In this document: positions 8,486 to 17,644 of the stretch, piece after piece
Numbering within the stretch: position 1 is the first letter of the stretch
Layout of the letters: each line of letters starts with the position of its first letter
Source: Hyphomicrobiales bacterium
Lineage (GTDB): Bacteria > Pseudomonadota > Alphaproteobacteria > Rhizobiales > Rhizobiaceae
Length of the DNA: 64,000 nucleotides
Assembly: GCA_017305935.1 (NCBI GenBank)
Contig: JAFKJU010000018.1
Coordinates: forward strand, 100,088-164,087
Direction: 5' to 3'
Notes under the pieces: model-generated
Database searches by the model: none
What the model was told of the DNA's origin: nothing
The model's input: the letters and a program-made list of their open reading frames with translations, nothing else
Made by a program: the position numbers and the translations under genes

Positions 8486-9517
8486 ATGATCACACGACGC
8501 CAGCTTATGGCGGGTATCGGCGCATCCGCCGCCCTTCTTCCGCTTGCAAACCGGGTCCATGCGCAATCTCCCTTCGTCATTCCGACCTATGGCGGAACAT
8601 GGGCGAAGCTCTGGGAAGAAACGCTCGTCCCCGAATTCACCGCCGCCACCGGCATCAAAAGCCAGATCGACGTGGGTCTTGGCAAGGATTTCGTGTCGAA
8701 GATCCGCGCCGGCGGCACTGCTTCGCCCTATTCCGTTTTCATGGGCAATGAAAACATTGCCGCCACCCTGCGCGCCGAAGGCTTCTTCGAGCCGCTGGAC
8801 CTGTCGAAGATCCCGAACGCGGCAAACCTGCACGAAGGCCTGCTCAACGCCGGCAACAACGGATTGCGCGGCATCGTTTCGCCCATCGGGCTCGCCTGGC
8901 GCACCGACATGGTGGAAACGCCACCGAAATCCTGGACCGACCTGTGGGAGAATTCCGAATTCGCCGGCCGGATCGGATTGTACCAGATCGGCAATACCGG
9001 GGCGCAGCTCTTCCTGCGACTGGCGGGCAAGCTGTTCGGCAAGGGCGATACCGACATCGACACCGCGTTTGCCAAGATCAAGGAATTGCAACCCTTCACC
9101 CAGGCCTCGTGGTCGGGCGAAGTCGCCACTGCCCTGATGCGCGGCGATATCGCCATCGCGCCGGTCGACTGGACCGAGATTCTGACGCTGCAGGACAAGG
9201 GCGCCCCCGTCCAGATCATCGTGCCCAGCGAAGGCGTGCTCAGCTACGAGCAGAGCTTCAACATCGTGAAGACCGGCGACAACAAGGATGCGGCCCACGC
9301 CTATATCAACTTCCTGATCGATCCCAAGGTGCAGTCGAAGCTGGCCGACGTCTTCTATGTCGCGCCCGCCAACCGCAAGTCGGTGGTCAGCGAGAAGGTT
9401 TCGCCGCGCCTGCCAATCCAGGGCGATCAGATGTCGAAGATCATTCGCTTCGAATGGGATAGCTACGTCAAGATCGCCGCCGAGGTCGCCGATCGCTGGA
9501 ATCGCGAGATCGGCTGA
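8486..9517 (+). CDS. ABC importer periplasmic binding protein, spermidine/putrescine (PotD) type
   Basis: A 343-residue extracellular solute-binding protein. Its N-terminus MITRRQLMAG resembles a twin-arginine signal, followed by a hydrophobic stretch ending VHAQ, a plausible cleavage site. The mature part begins PFVIPTYGGTWAKLWEE, as in PotD-like proteins. The reading frame is open to 8300, but the signal peptide fixes the start at 8486. It is the first gene of a four-gene importer operon with ATPase and two permeases. Although related proteins bind polyamines, this cluster may instead import the acid handled by the neighbouring CoA ligase and reductase genes. Confidence 0.85.
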   Translation: MITRRQLMAGIGASAALLPLANRVHAQSPFVIPTYGGTWAKLWEETLVPEFTAATGIKSQIDVGLGKDFVSKIRAGGTASPYSVFMGNENIAATLRAEGFFEPLDLSKIPNAANLHEGLLNAGNNGLRGIVSPIGLAWRTDMVETPPKSWTDLWENSEFAGRIGLYQIGNTGAQLFLRLAGKLFGKGDTDIDTAFAKIKELQPFTQASWSGEVATALMRGDIAIAPVDWTEILTLQDKGAPVQIIVPSEGVLSYEQSFNIVKTGDNKDAAHAYINFLIDPKVQSKLADVFYVAPANRKSVVSEKVSPRLPIQGDQMSKIIRFEWDSYVKIAAEVADRWNREIG

Positions 9518-9591
9518 CGCCTTCGCTTTCCGGGATCGGGGCGTCGTCCCCGGTCCTCGCCCGTTTCCACGCCCGAAAGCCCGGAGCCGAC

Positions 9592-10635
9592 ATGACCACG
9601 CTCAGACTGGACACGATCAACAAGTTCTATGGGGCGCTGCATATCCTTAGAGATATCGACCTCGATATCCGCGAGGGCGAGTTCATTTCGCTTCTGGGGC
9701 CTTCGGGCTGCGGCAAGACGACGACGCTGCGCTGCATCGCCGGGTTCGAAACCGTGACCAAGGGCAGGCTGCTGTTCGGCAGCCGCGACATGACCCATGC
9801 CATGCCCGAGCATCGCGATCTCGGCATGGTGTTCCAGTCCTATGCGCTGTTTCCGCACATGACGGTGGCGGAAAATCTGTCCTTCGGGCTGGAGGTTCGC
9901 AAGGTCTCGCCCGTGGATCGCACGCGGCGCATCGCCGCCGTGCTGGAGATGGTCAAGCTCACCGGCTATGAAAAGCGCTATCCGCGGGAATTGTCCGGCG
10001 GCCAGCAGCAGCGCGTAGCGCTCGCCCGCGCGCTGGTCATCGAACCCTCGGTGCTGCTGCTCGACGAACCGCTCGCCAATCTCGACGCCAGCCTGCGCGA
10101 CGACATGCGCTTCTTCATCCGCGATCTGCAACAGCGCGTCGGCATCACCACCATCTATGTCACCCATGACCAGAGCGAGGCCATGGTGATGTCCGACCGC
10201 ATCGTGGTCATGAACCACGGCGTCATTGAGCAATGCGGCCCGCCGCGAGACATCTACGAACATCCCGCCTCACAGATGGTCGCCGGCTTTATCGGCCAGT
10301 CGAATACGCTGGCAGGCCGGATCCTCGGCCGGGAAAAAGACGTCTATGTCATCGATACGCCGGAAGGACAGCTGAAAAGCCTCGGCCGCGACGGACTGAA
10401 AGGTGAGGTCCGGGTGATGATCCGACCGGAAAACATCGAGACGGCGGCGGCCGAGAACACGCTTTCCGGCAGGGTGGTGAAATCGACCTATCTCGGCGGC
10501 GGCTGTCTCGTGGCGGTGGAGACGCCGGGCGGCTGCCGCTTCACCACCAACATGCCCGCCGACAGCGCGCTTGCGGCAGGCGATGCGGTGACGCTGGGTT
10601 TCGCTGCCCGCAAGGCATGGGCTTTCGCGGCATGA
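9592..10635 (+). CDS. ABC importer ATPase, PotA type
   Basis: A 347-residue nucleotide-binding subunit with Walker A GPSGCGKT (residues 36-43), the ABC signature LSGGQQQR, Walker B VLLLDEPLANLD and a C-terminal TOBE-like domain (about residues 240-345). It energises the permeases encoded by the next two genes. The start is 74 bases after the binding-protein gene. The stop overlaps the next start as ATGA, showing translational coupling. No motif is missing. Confidence 0.92.
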   Translation: MTTLRLDTINKFYGALHILRDIDLDIREGEFISLLGPSGCGKTTTLRCIAGFETVTKGRLLFGSRDMTHAMPEHRDLGMVFQSYALFPHMTVAENLSFGLEVRKVSPVDRTRRIAAVLEMVKLTGYEKRYPRELSGGQQQRVALARALVIEPSVLLLDEPLANLDASLRDDMRFFIRDLQQRVGITTIYVTHDQSEAMVMSDRIVVMNHGVIEQCGPPRDIYEHPASQMVAGFIGQSNTLAGRILGREKDVYVIDTPEGQLKSLGRDGLKGEVRVMIRPENIETAAAENTLSGRVVKSTYLGGGCLVAVETPGGCRFTTNMPADSALAAGDAVTLGFAARKAWAFAA

Positions 10636-11525
10636 GCGCGCTCGCTGCCCCCGTCCCGATGGCGGTCGCCGCGCCGCGCCGGCGGTTGCCGGTCTGGTGG
10701 ATGATCCTGCCGGCCCTCATCCTGCTCGGCTGTTTCCTGCTGCTGCCCTATGCCTCTATCCTGGTAATGAGCTTTCGCGAGGCCTCGACCAATGCCGTCT
10801 ACGGCCCCGGTCTCACCCTCGGCCATTACGGCGAGATCGTCACCGACGGCTTCGTCTGGGGCATCGTCTGGCGCACGTTGCGCACCGGGCTGATCGTCAC
10901 CGTGGCAACGCTGCTGCTCGGCTATCCCGTCGCCTATCATCTCGCCCGCAGCCGCAGCCGTTGGGCAAGCCTTCTCTATATCTGCGTGATTTCGCCACTG
11001 CTGGTCGGGCTGGTGGTGCGCACCTTCGCCTGGCTCATCATCCTGTCGAACAGCGGCCTTGCCAATACGGCGCTGAAATGGGCCGGGCTCATCGGGCGGC
11101 CGATCATTTTCCTGAATTCATCGCTCGGCGTCACCATCGCGCTGATCCATGTCTTCCTGCCCTTCGTCATCCTGCCGCTGCTCGGCAATCTGCAGGCGAT
11201 CAATCCGGAGGTGGCGATGGCGGCCCGGTCGCTGGGGGCATCGCGGGCGCGCACCTTCTTCAAAGTGACCCTGCCGTTGTCGATGCCCGGCATCCAGGCG
11301 GGCGCGATCCTTGTCTTCGTGCTGTCGATCTCTGCCTATGTCACGCCCGCCATGCTCGGCGGCAGCCAGGGGCGCACCATGGCGGTGCTGGTGGTACAAT
11401 ATCTGGTCGACAACTTCCGCTGGCCGGCGGGCGCGGCGCTGGCGATCTTCATGGCGGCGATCACAGTCTCGATCATATTCGTCTATCTCAAGCTGACGGC
11501 GCGCGCCATGCGGAGGCTGCCATGA
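10632..11525 (+). CDS. ABC importer permease, PotB type
   Basis: A 297-residue inner-membrane protein with about six hydrophobic segments, the first near residues 20-45. The binding-protein-dependent transport (EAA) loop lies around MAARSLGASRARTFFKVTLPL. The ATG at 10632 overlaps the stop of the ATPase gene by four bases, which decides the start over a frame open to 10617. Its own stop overlaps the start of the second permease in the same way. It forms one half of the transmembrane channel. Confidence 0.9.
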   Translation: MSALAAPVPMAVAAPRRRLPVWWMILPALILLGCFLLLPYASILVMSFREASTNAVYGPGLTLGHYGEIVTDGFVWGIVWRTLRTGLIVTVATLLLGYPVAYHLARSRSRWASLLYICVISPLLVGLVVRTFAWLIILSNSGLANTALKWAGLIGRPIIFLNSSLGVTIALIHVFLPFVILPLLGNLQAINPEVAMAARSLGASRARTFFKVTLPLSMPGIQAGAILVFVLSISAYVTPAMLGGSQGRTMAVLVVQYLVDNFRWPAGAALAIFMAAITVSIIFVYLKLTARAMRRLP

Positions 11526-12325
11526 CCATGCGAAAGACCCTGTGGGATCACGTCTTCACGCTGATCGTGACGCTGATCTACATTTTCCTGATGGCGCCGA
11601 TCCTGCTCGTGGTGCTCTTGTCCTTTTCCGGCGGCGAGTTTCTGGCGCTGCCGATGCAGGGCGTGTCGCTGCGCTGGTTCGGCGCGCTGTTCACCAACAG
11701 CCGTTTCTATGATGCCGCCGTCTATTCCTTCGTCCTCGCCCTTATCTCGGCGGCGGTGAACGGCGTCATCGGCACGCTGGCGGCGATCTATGTCGTGCGC
11801 TTTGCGCCCACACGTTTCGCAAACGGCCTGCGGGTGCTGATGAGCGCGCCGCTGATGGTGCCGGAGATTCTCACCGCCATCGCGCTGCTGTTCTTCTTCT
11901 TCGAGATCGGCATCGGCAATCGCTGGTCGATCGCCATCCAGGTCGGCCATATCCTCGTCACCTTCCCTTATGTCTTCCTGAACGTCGCCTCGGCGCTGTT
12001 CAATTTCGACCGCTCGCAGGAAGAGGCGGCGCGCAGCCTCGGCGCCGATGGCTGGCTGACCTTCCGGCGGATCACCCTGCCCTCGATCAAGCCCGGCGTG
12101 ATCACCGGCTGCCTGTTCGCCTTCGTGATTTCCTTCGATATCTTCAACATTTCGCTGCTGCTGAAATCGGTCGGCAGCAACACGCTGCCGCTGGAACTGT
12201 TCGACTACCTGCGCTTCAATTTCGACCCGACAGCCGCCGCCGTGGCGACCGTCAGCATCGTCATCGCCTTCGCCGCCGTCCTTGTCGTCGACCGCACCGT
12301 CGGCCTGCGCTCGCTGCGTTTCTGA
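11522..12325 (+). CDS. ABC importer permease, PotC type
   Basis: A 267-residue membrane protein beginning MTMRKTLWDHVF, with a first transmembrane helix around residues 10-35 and an EAA loop reading EEAARSLGADGWLTFRRITLP. The start overlaps the PotB-type stop as ATGA; a longer open frame from 10697 is an artefact of the high GC. It completes the importer operon. The gene ends only three bases from the end of the convergent glpD-like gene, so the two transcripts must overlap or terminate inside each other's 3' regions. Confidence 0.9.
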   Translation: MTMRKTLWDHVFTLIVTLIYIFLMAPILLVVLLSFSGGEFLALPMQGVSLRWFGALFTNSRFYDAAVYSFVLALISAAVNGVIGTLAAIYVVRFAPTRFANGLRVLMSAPLMVPEILTAIALLFFFFEIGIGNRWSIAIQVGHILVTFPYVFLNVASALFNFDRSQEEAARSLGADGWLTFRRITLPSIKPGVITGCLFAFVISFDIFNISLLLKSVGSNTLPLELFDYLRFNFDPTAAAVATVSIVIAFAAVLVVDRTVGLRSLRF

Positions 12326-12328
12326 GGG

Positions 12329-14002
12329 TCAAAGCCTGACGCGGTTGAAGGCCGTCAGGTGTTGGGTGACCTCGGCAAGTTCCCGTGCCCGCCGATCTTC
12401 GCCCCAGCCAAGCACGGTCGCGGCGAGGCTTGCGATCTCGTCGAGCCCCGCCTGCGTCAGCCTGGCCTCAATAGCGAGCGTCGTGCGGCGCATGACGATG
12501 TCGGCGAGATGCTCGACCATTTCGCTGCGGGCGATCCACTCGATTTCCGCGCGGCCATATCCCTCGACATGGACCAGTGGCGCGTCGCCGACAGTCCGGA
12601 TATAGGCAAGAATGGCATCGGCCGTCGTGCCGTAGCGGCTGAGAAGCGCGTCGATGCGCGCGGCGGGTAAATCGTTGGCGGATGCGCGATCGGAAATCCA
12701 GGCGTGGCGGTCGGCGGCCTCCATCGGAAAGCCGCGTCCGCCGCCGATCGGCAGCATCTGCGTGCTGATCTTGCGGCTTCGACCCATGCGCGACAGGATC
12801 GTATCGGCGACCTCCTCGGCGAAACCGCGAAACGTCGTCCATTTGCCGCCGACGAGCGAAATGACGGCGAATGGGCGGCCGGTGGTGGATTCCGCTACCG
12901 GGGCAGAATGATCACGGCTGATCAGGCCGGGATTGCTGGCGTCCGATGCCGGCAGCGGCCGGATGCCGCTATAGGCATAGACGATCTGCTCGCGGCCGAA
13001 TTGCAGCTTGGGCAGCAGCGAGCGCAGGCTGGCGAGGAAATAGTCGATCTCGTCCTCCTCGCAGCGCACCGTATCGGGATTGTCGGCCTTGATGTCGGTG
13101 GAGCCGACCAGCGCGAGGCCGAGGAAATCGTAGACGAGGCAGATGCGGCCGTCGTCGGCCTCGAAATAGATCATCCTTCCCTTCAGGCTTTTCACCAGTT
13201 CGGGATGCCTCAGCAGGATATGCGAGCCTTTGGTGCCGCCGATCAGTTTGCCGGGAATGCCGAGCGTCGCATTGACATGGTCGATCCACGGCCCCGCGCC
13301 GTTGACGACGATGCCGGCGCGCGCCAGTCGCTCCCTGCCGCGCGGGTCGCGCATCCGCAGCACGCCGTTTTCCTGCCCCAGCAGTTCCGTGTCGTTCATG
13401 GCGCCGGATTGCGGGCTGGCGTCGAGGCCGTCGCGCACCAGTTCCCAGACCAGCCGCTCCGGCCGGCTGATCTTGGCGTCGTAATAGATGCCGCCGGCGA
13501 CGATGCGCGGGGTGATCGCCGGCATTTCCTGCAGCGCCTTGCGGCGGAAGAAGAACTGGTGCCTGGGCATGACCCGGTGGCGCGCGCCATAGAGATCGTA
13601 GAGCGCCAGGCCGATCTTGATCAGCACCGCGCCGCGGCTGCGCGGCGCGGTGGTCGAGCCGAGCAATGTGCGTAGCGCCGCAAACGCACCCTTCATCAGC
13701 GAGAAGGAGGGAATAAAGGTCGGCAGCGCCTCGACGCAATGCGGCGCGTTGCGCAGCAGCAGATTGCGCTCCAGCGTCGATTGCGCCACAAGGCCGAGCT
13801 CGCCGGTCTCCAGATATTTGATGCCGCCATGGATGAGGCGCGAGGGCGCGGCGCTGGTGCCGGAGCCGAAATCGGCCTTGTCGATGACGAGGCATTTGAG
13901 GCCCTGCAGGCAGAGATCGCGAAAAAGACCCGCCCCGTTGATGCCGGCGCCGAGAATGATGACGTCGAAGGTCTCGACTTCCGGGGCTGTCGTGTCTGTC
14001 AT
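12329..14002 (-). CDS. GlpD-like FAD-dependent glycerol-3-phosphate / polyol-phosphate dehydrogenase
   Basis: A 557-residue flavoprotein with the N-terminal FAD motif ILGAGINGAGLFRDL, a GSGTSAAPSRLIHGG stretch and a C-terminal GlpD-type domain. It should oxidise a polyol phosphate to a ketose or triose phosphate and pass electrons to quinone at the membrane. It is about 50 residues longer than the EryB protein encoded at 23233-24744 and clearly a different paralogue. The FGGY kinase gene begins 15 bases upstream in the same direction, so the pair could phosphorylate and oxidise a second polyol, or a stereoisomer, taken up by the adjacent importer. The substrate is inferred only from context. 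Confidence 0.82.
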   Translation of the reverse strand: MTDTTAPEVETFDVIILGAGINGAGLFRDLCLQGLKCLVIDKADFGSGTSAAPSRLIHGGIKYLETGELGLVAQSTLERNLLLRNAPHCVEALPTFIPSFSLMKGAFAALRTLLGSTTAPRSRGAVLIKIGLALYDLYGARHRVMPRHQFFFRRKALQEMPAITPRIVAGGIYYDAKISRPERLVWELVRDGLDASPQSGAMNDTELLGQENGVLRMRDPRGRERLARAGIVVNGAGPWIDHVNATLGIPGKLIGGTKGSHILLRHPELVKSLKGRMIYFEADDGRICLVYDFLGLALVGSTDIKADNPDTVRCEEDEIDYFLASLRSLLPKLQFGREQIVYAYSGIRPLPASDASNPGLISRDHSAPVAESTTGRPFAVISLVGGKWTTFRGFAEEVADTILSRMGRSRKISTQMLPIGGGRGFPMEAADRHAWISDRASANDLPAARIDALLSRYGTTADAILAYIRTVGDAPLVHVEGYGRAEIEWIARSEMVEHLADIVMRRTTLAIEARLTQAGLDEIASLAATVLGWGEDRRARELAEVTQHLTAFNRVRL

Positions 14003-14016
14003 GGTGGGAAGTCCTG

Positions 14017-15540
14017 TTATTGCGGCGTTCCGCCAAGGCTGCGCAGCCTCGGCCAGAGCGGCTTCATGGCCGCGGCGAGATCGAGGAAGACCCGGTATTT
14101 CTCGTCATAGGCGCGTTGGCGGCCGGGATCCGGCCGGTAGGTGGTTTCGATTGCTGCGAGGTCGCGCGGATCGTCGGTGGGGGAGGCAAACAGGCCGGCG
14201 CCAGCGCCTGCGCACAGTGCGGCGCCCCACGCGGCCGCCTCCTCCGTACGCGTCGCGGTGACCGGCAGGCCGAGGATATCGGCAAACAGGCCGGCCATGG
14301 CGGGATTGCGGGAGATGCCGCCCGTCAGCCGTGCCGAGGCCGGCGCAAAGCCGTCGCGCAGCGCATCGACATGGACGCGGTGATTAAAGGCGATGCCCTC
14401 CAGCACCGCGCGCACCAGATCGCCGCGATCGTGCCAGGCATTGAGGCCGTAGAAGCCGGCGCTCGACGCGCCGCCGAAGGGCGAACCGAACAGATAGGGG
14501 TGGAAGAAGACGCTGGACGGGCGCTGCCGCGCCGCCTCGAACTCCTTGCCGATAAGCGCATGGATGCTTTCACCGGCGGTCTCGGCCTGCCTTGCGTCGC
14601 CGGCGCAGAACTGCTCGATGAACCAGTCGTAATTGGCGGTCGAGGCGGGCGAGATCGACATGTTGTTCCACTCGCCGGGCAGGATGCCGTTGCGGCAGAA
14701 CCAGCGGCCGTCGACCTTGGGTACGGCCGACACCGTCTCGTTGATCGAATAGGTGCCGGCGATAACCGCGACCACGCCCTCGCCATAACCGCCCATGCCG
14801 AGCGCCGAGGCCGTGACGTCGTGCAGCCCGGCCATGACCGGCGTGCCGGGGACGAGTCCCGTCAACCGCGCCGTCTCGGCGGTCACCCCGCCGACGATCT
14901 CGGTCGATGCCGCCATCGGCGGCTGCCGACCTGCCAAGCGGTCGAGCCCGAACAGCCGGAAGGCATCCTCGGCATAGTCCTGCGTGCGGACATCGGTGAA
15001 GGAGGTGCTGGCTTCCGTGCGATCCGTTCCGATTGTGCCGCACAGGCGGAAGCGCAGCCAGTCCTTGGCCGCGATGAAATGGGCGATGCGCGCATAGCGC
15101 TCCGGTTGATGCTCGCGCACCCAGCGCAGGATGGCCGAGGGGGCGGAGGCATGCGGCTTCTGTCCGGTCAGTTCCAGCGACTGCTGCCCGACCTCGCCGG
15201 CGTTCCAGGCCTCGGCGATGGCATCGGCGCGGGTATCGAGCGAGACGATGGCCGGCCCGAGCGGGTTCTTCTCCTCATCGAGCAGGTAGATGCCGTCGCC
15301 ATGGGCGGTCGCGGCAATCGCGACGATATCGGAGGCCGGGCGGCCGCAGGCGGCGACCGCTTCGCGGATCGCATCGGCCGTCGCGGCCCAGAGGCCGTCC
15401 ATGTCGCGCTCGACATGCTGCGGCGCCGGGATCAGTTGCGGAACCCGGCGCCGCGCGATGGCGAGCGCCGTGCCGTCCGCGTCGAAGATCACGGCCTTGG
15501 TGACGGTCAAGCCGCTGTCTATACCCATGATGCAGGGCAT
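14017..15540 (-). CDS. FGGY-family carbohydrate kinase (polyol/pentulose kinase)
   Basis: A 507-residue sugar kinase with the N-terminal phosphate-binding segment GIDSGLTVTKAVIFD and FGGY signatures in the C-terminal half (HDVTASALGMGGYGEG and LTGGISRNPAMAG). The start at 15540 is chosen because GGAGAG lies six bases upstream; the frame continues to a TTG at 15558. It resembles L-xylulokinase/LyxK-type proteins more than glycerol kinase. The GlpD-like gene lies downstream and a DeoR regulator and sugar importer upstream, all on the minus strand, suggesting one polyol-utilisation operon. It is a second kinase in addition to EryA. Confidence 0.85.
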   Translation of the reverse strand: MPCIMGIDSGLTVTKAVIFDADGTALAIARRRVPQLIPAPQHVERDMDGLWAATADAIREAVAACGRPASDIVAIAATAHGDGIYLLDEEKNPLGPAIVSLDTRADAIAEAWNAGEVGQQSLELTGQKPHASAPSAILRWVREHQPERYARIAHFIAAKDWLRFRLCGTIGTDRTEASTSFTDVRTQDYAEDAFRLFGLDRLAGRQPPMAASTEIVGGVTAETARLTGLVPGTPVMAGLHDVTASALGMGGYGEGVVAVIAGTYSINETVSAVPKVDGRWFCRNGILPGEWNNMSISPASTANYDWFIEQFCAGDARQAETAGESIHALIGKEFEAARQRPSSVFFHPYLFGSPFGGASSAGFYGLNAWHDRGDLVRAVLEGIAFNHRVHVDALRDGFAPASARLTGGISRNPAMAGLFADILGLPVTATRTEEAAAWGAALCAGAGAGLFASPTDDPRDLAAIETTYRPDPGRQRAYDEKYRVFLDLAAAMKPLWPRLRSLGGTPQ

Positions 15541-15611
15541 CGCTCTCTCCATTCTCAAGCGAAGGAAGAACGGCGACCGGCATCGGGCATATCCGCGGTT
15601 CGCGAAAGCTC

Positions 15612-16451
15612 TCAGCCGGACCGTTCTCCGTCCGCCACGATGACGTTGATCCCCTTCGATCGCAGGCGCGACAGATGGGAAATCGGAATATCCTCATCGA
15701 CAACCACCGCGTCGAATTCCTGGAGCGTCGCGAAGTGATGCAGCGCGCGGCGCTCGAATTTGCTGTGGTCGGCCAGAAGCACGCGCTTTGAGGCGCTTTC
15801 GAACATCGCCCGCTTGGTTTCCACGGTCTCCGGCGACTGGTGATACACCACGTCATCGACGATGGCCGAGAGCGACATGAACACGGTATCGGCGCGCAGC
15901 CGGTGGATTTCGTTGGTGGTGATATGCCCCATGAAAGCATTGCACCAATTGTAGAACTGGCCCCCAAGACAGATGAGGTTGAGGTCGCTGACCTCCTTCA
16001 GCGCGTTGATCAGCACCAGCGAATTGGTGATGACCGTCAGCGGCACCTTGGCGGGCAGGAAGCGGGTCATTTCATGCACGGTCGTGGCATCGTCCATGAA
16101 GATCGCCTGCCCCGGCTCGACGAACTGCATCGCCGCCCTGGCGATGGCTTTCTTCTCCTTGGCCTGGCGCGTGGCGCGGTAGACGTCGGAGGATTCGGTC
16201 AGGCTGGTGGGCGCGGCGGAGACGATGCCGCGCGTCTTGCGAAACAGGCCACGGCTGACGAGTTCGTCGACATCGCGATGCGCCGTCATCAGGCTGATGC
16301 CGAAGCGCTCGGTCAGATCCTCGATGCGGATCGAGCCCTCGGCGATGACGGTCTCGGCGATCATCTGACGGCGCACGAGCTGGCGCGCATGCCGGCTGTC
16401 GCTCGGCAGCTCTTCCGATAGCAGTTCCTTGACGTCGACTTTCTTGCTCAT
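15612..16451 (-). CDS. DeoR-family transcriptional regulator
   Basis: A 279-residue protein with an N-terminal DeoR winged helix (ERFGISLMTAHRDVDEL, about residues 50-66) and a C-terminal sugar-phosphate sensor domain with ATTVHEMTRFL and VITNSLVLINAL. ATG 16451 has AGGGA upstream; a frame open to 16538 includes a less likely ATG at 16466. It sits between the transporter genes and the kinase/dehydrogenase pair and probably represses this arm until a phosphorylated intermediate appears. A regulator of this family accompanies some rhizobial erythritol loci. Confidence 0.88.
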   Translation of the reverse strand: MSKKVDVKELLSEELPSDSRHARQLVRRQMIAETVIAEGSIRIEDLTERFGISLMTAHRDVDELVSRGLFRKTRGIVSAAPTSLTESSDVYRATRQAKEKKAIARAAMQFVEPGQAIFMDDATTVHEMTRFLPAKVPLTVITNSLVLINALKEVSDLNLICLGGQFYNWCNAFMGHITTNEIHRLRADTVFMSLSAIVDDVVYHQSPETVETKRAMFESASKRVLLADHSKFERRALHHFATLQEFDAVVVDEDIPISHLSRLRSKGINVIVADGERSG

Positions 16452-16580
16452 GGTTGTCCCTGCCATGCTTCGAGGTTTCTTGATCTCGTATCGGGCGGCA
16501 AGGAAAATGCCAAGCGAGCTGCCGGGAACGGCCCGCAATTCCGGAATGGGAGCGCCCGCTGGGGGCGCTCCCGGTCTCGA

Positions 16581-17528
16581 TCACTCGCTCAGGACGAAGG
16601 GAGCGGTGTACTTGTCGACATTGTCCTTGGTGATCAGCAGGCAATCGAAAAGCTGCTTTTCGGTGGCAGCACCCGTCTTGCCGTTCTTGATGACGTTGTC
16701 GGCCTGCTTGACGGCCTCTTCCGAGAAGACGGCGACCGGCTGGAGGACGGTGTATTGCAACTCGCCGGCCTTGATGGCTGCGACCGCATCCGGCGAACCG
16801 TCGAAGCCGCCGACCTTCACCTGGTCGAGCTTTCCGGCTTCCTTGAGGGCGGCGATGGCGCCGAGCGCCATTTCGTCGTTGCCGCTGATGACGCCGATAA
16901 TGTCGGGATTGGCCTGCAGCATGGACTGCATCTTGGCATGGCCCTTGGTGCGGTCCCAATCGGCCACTTCCTTGGCGGCCTTCACCAGATCGGGATACTG
17001 GGTCAGGACGGTTTCGTAGCCGTTCGAACGGGTCGCGGCATTGTTGTCGGCCGGGTTGCCGAAGAGTTCGGCATACTTGCCCTTGTCGCCGACGGCCTCG
17101 ACCCATTGCTGTGCACCGATCGCGGCGCCCTGCGCGTTGTTCGAGACGAGCTGGGCCTTGGCGAGGCCTTCCTGATTGATCTCGGCATTGACGAGGATGA
17201 CCGGGATGCCGGCGGCGACCGCCTTCTTGACCGCGCCGACCGAACCGTCGGCATTGGCCGGATCGAGGATGATGGCGACCGACTTGTTGGTGATCGCGGT
17301 GTCGATCAGGTTGCTTTCGGTGTTGGTGTCACCCTTGTGGGCGCCGACATTGGCTGTGTAGCCCAGCTTCTCGGCGGTGGCCTTGGCGACTTCGCCCTCC
17401 GTGAACCAATAGGGGTTCGACGGGTCGTTGACGATGACGGTGATCAGGCCGTCGGCCCAGGCCGAGCTGAGCAGCAGCGGCATGACGGCGGTTGCCGCGA
17501 AGAGTACACGCATACCTTTTTTGAACAT
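16581..17528 (-). CDS. eryG: Sugar ABC importer periplasmic binding protein (EryG-like)
   Basis: A 315-residue periplasmic-binding protein of the ribose/LacI type. It has an N-terminal Sec signal (MFKKGMRVLF, hydrophobic core, cleavage after AWA) and a mature domain with VIVNDPSNPYW and GVISGNDEMALGA. The ATG at 17528 follows GGGAGTGAG; the frame's earlier Met at 17552 would precede the signal unnaturally. It belongs with the permease and double ATPase upstream. Its position opposite eryABCD supports erythritol or a related polyol as ligand, as for rhizobial EryEFG; the symbol is assigned by context. Confidence 0.8.
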   Translation of the reverse strand: MFKKGMRVLFAATAVMPLLLSSAWADGLITVIVNDPSNPYWFTEGEVAKATAEKLGYTANVGAHKGDTNTESNLIDTAITNKSVAIILDPANADGSVGAVKKAVAAGIPVILVNAEINQEGLAKAQLVSNNAQGAAIGAQQWVEAVGDKGKYAELFGNPADNNAATRSNGYETVLTQYPDLVKAAKEVADWDRTKGHAKMQSMLQANPDIIGVISGNDEMALGAIAALKEAGKLDQVKVGGFDGSPDAVAAIKAGELQYTVLQPVAVFSEEAVKQADNVIKNGKTGAATEKQLFDCLLITKDNVDKYTAPFVLSE

Positions 17529-17644
17529 GGTCTCACTCCCTTTGTTGAGCACTTGGTTTCGCCGGTTTTCGGCAATACTTTCCGCTTCCGGGCCAAATCG
17601 ATGGTCCGCCTCTCCCGGCTTCGGTCAGTTCCAGCGGACGCCGC

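Noticed and set aside
12335..12359. CCTGACG / CGTCAGG hairpin between the convergent permease and GlpD-like genes
   Set aside because: Lies inside the GlpD-like coding end and has no T-run.
14020..15738. A 572-codon plus-strand open frame
   Set aside because: Antisense to the FGGY kinase gene, whose motifs are complete.
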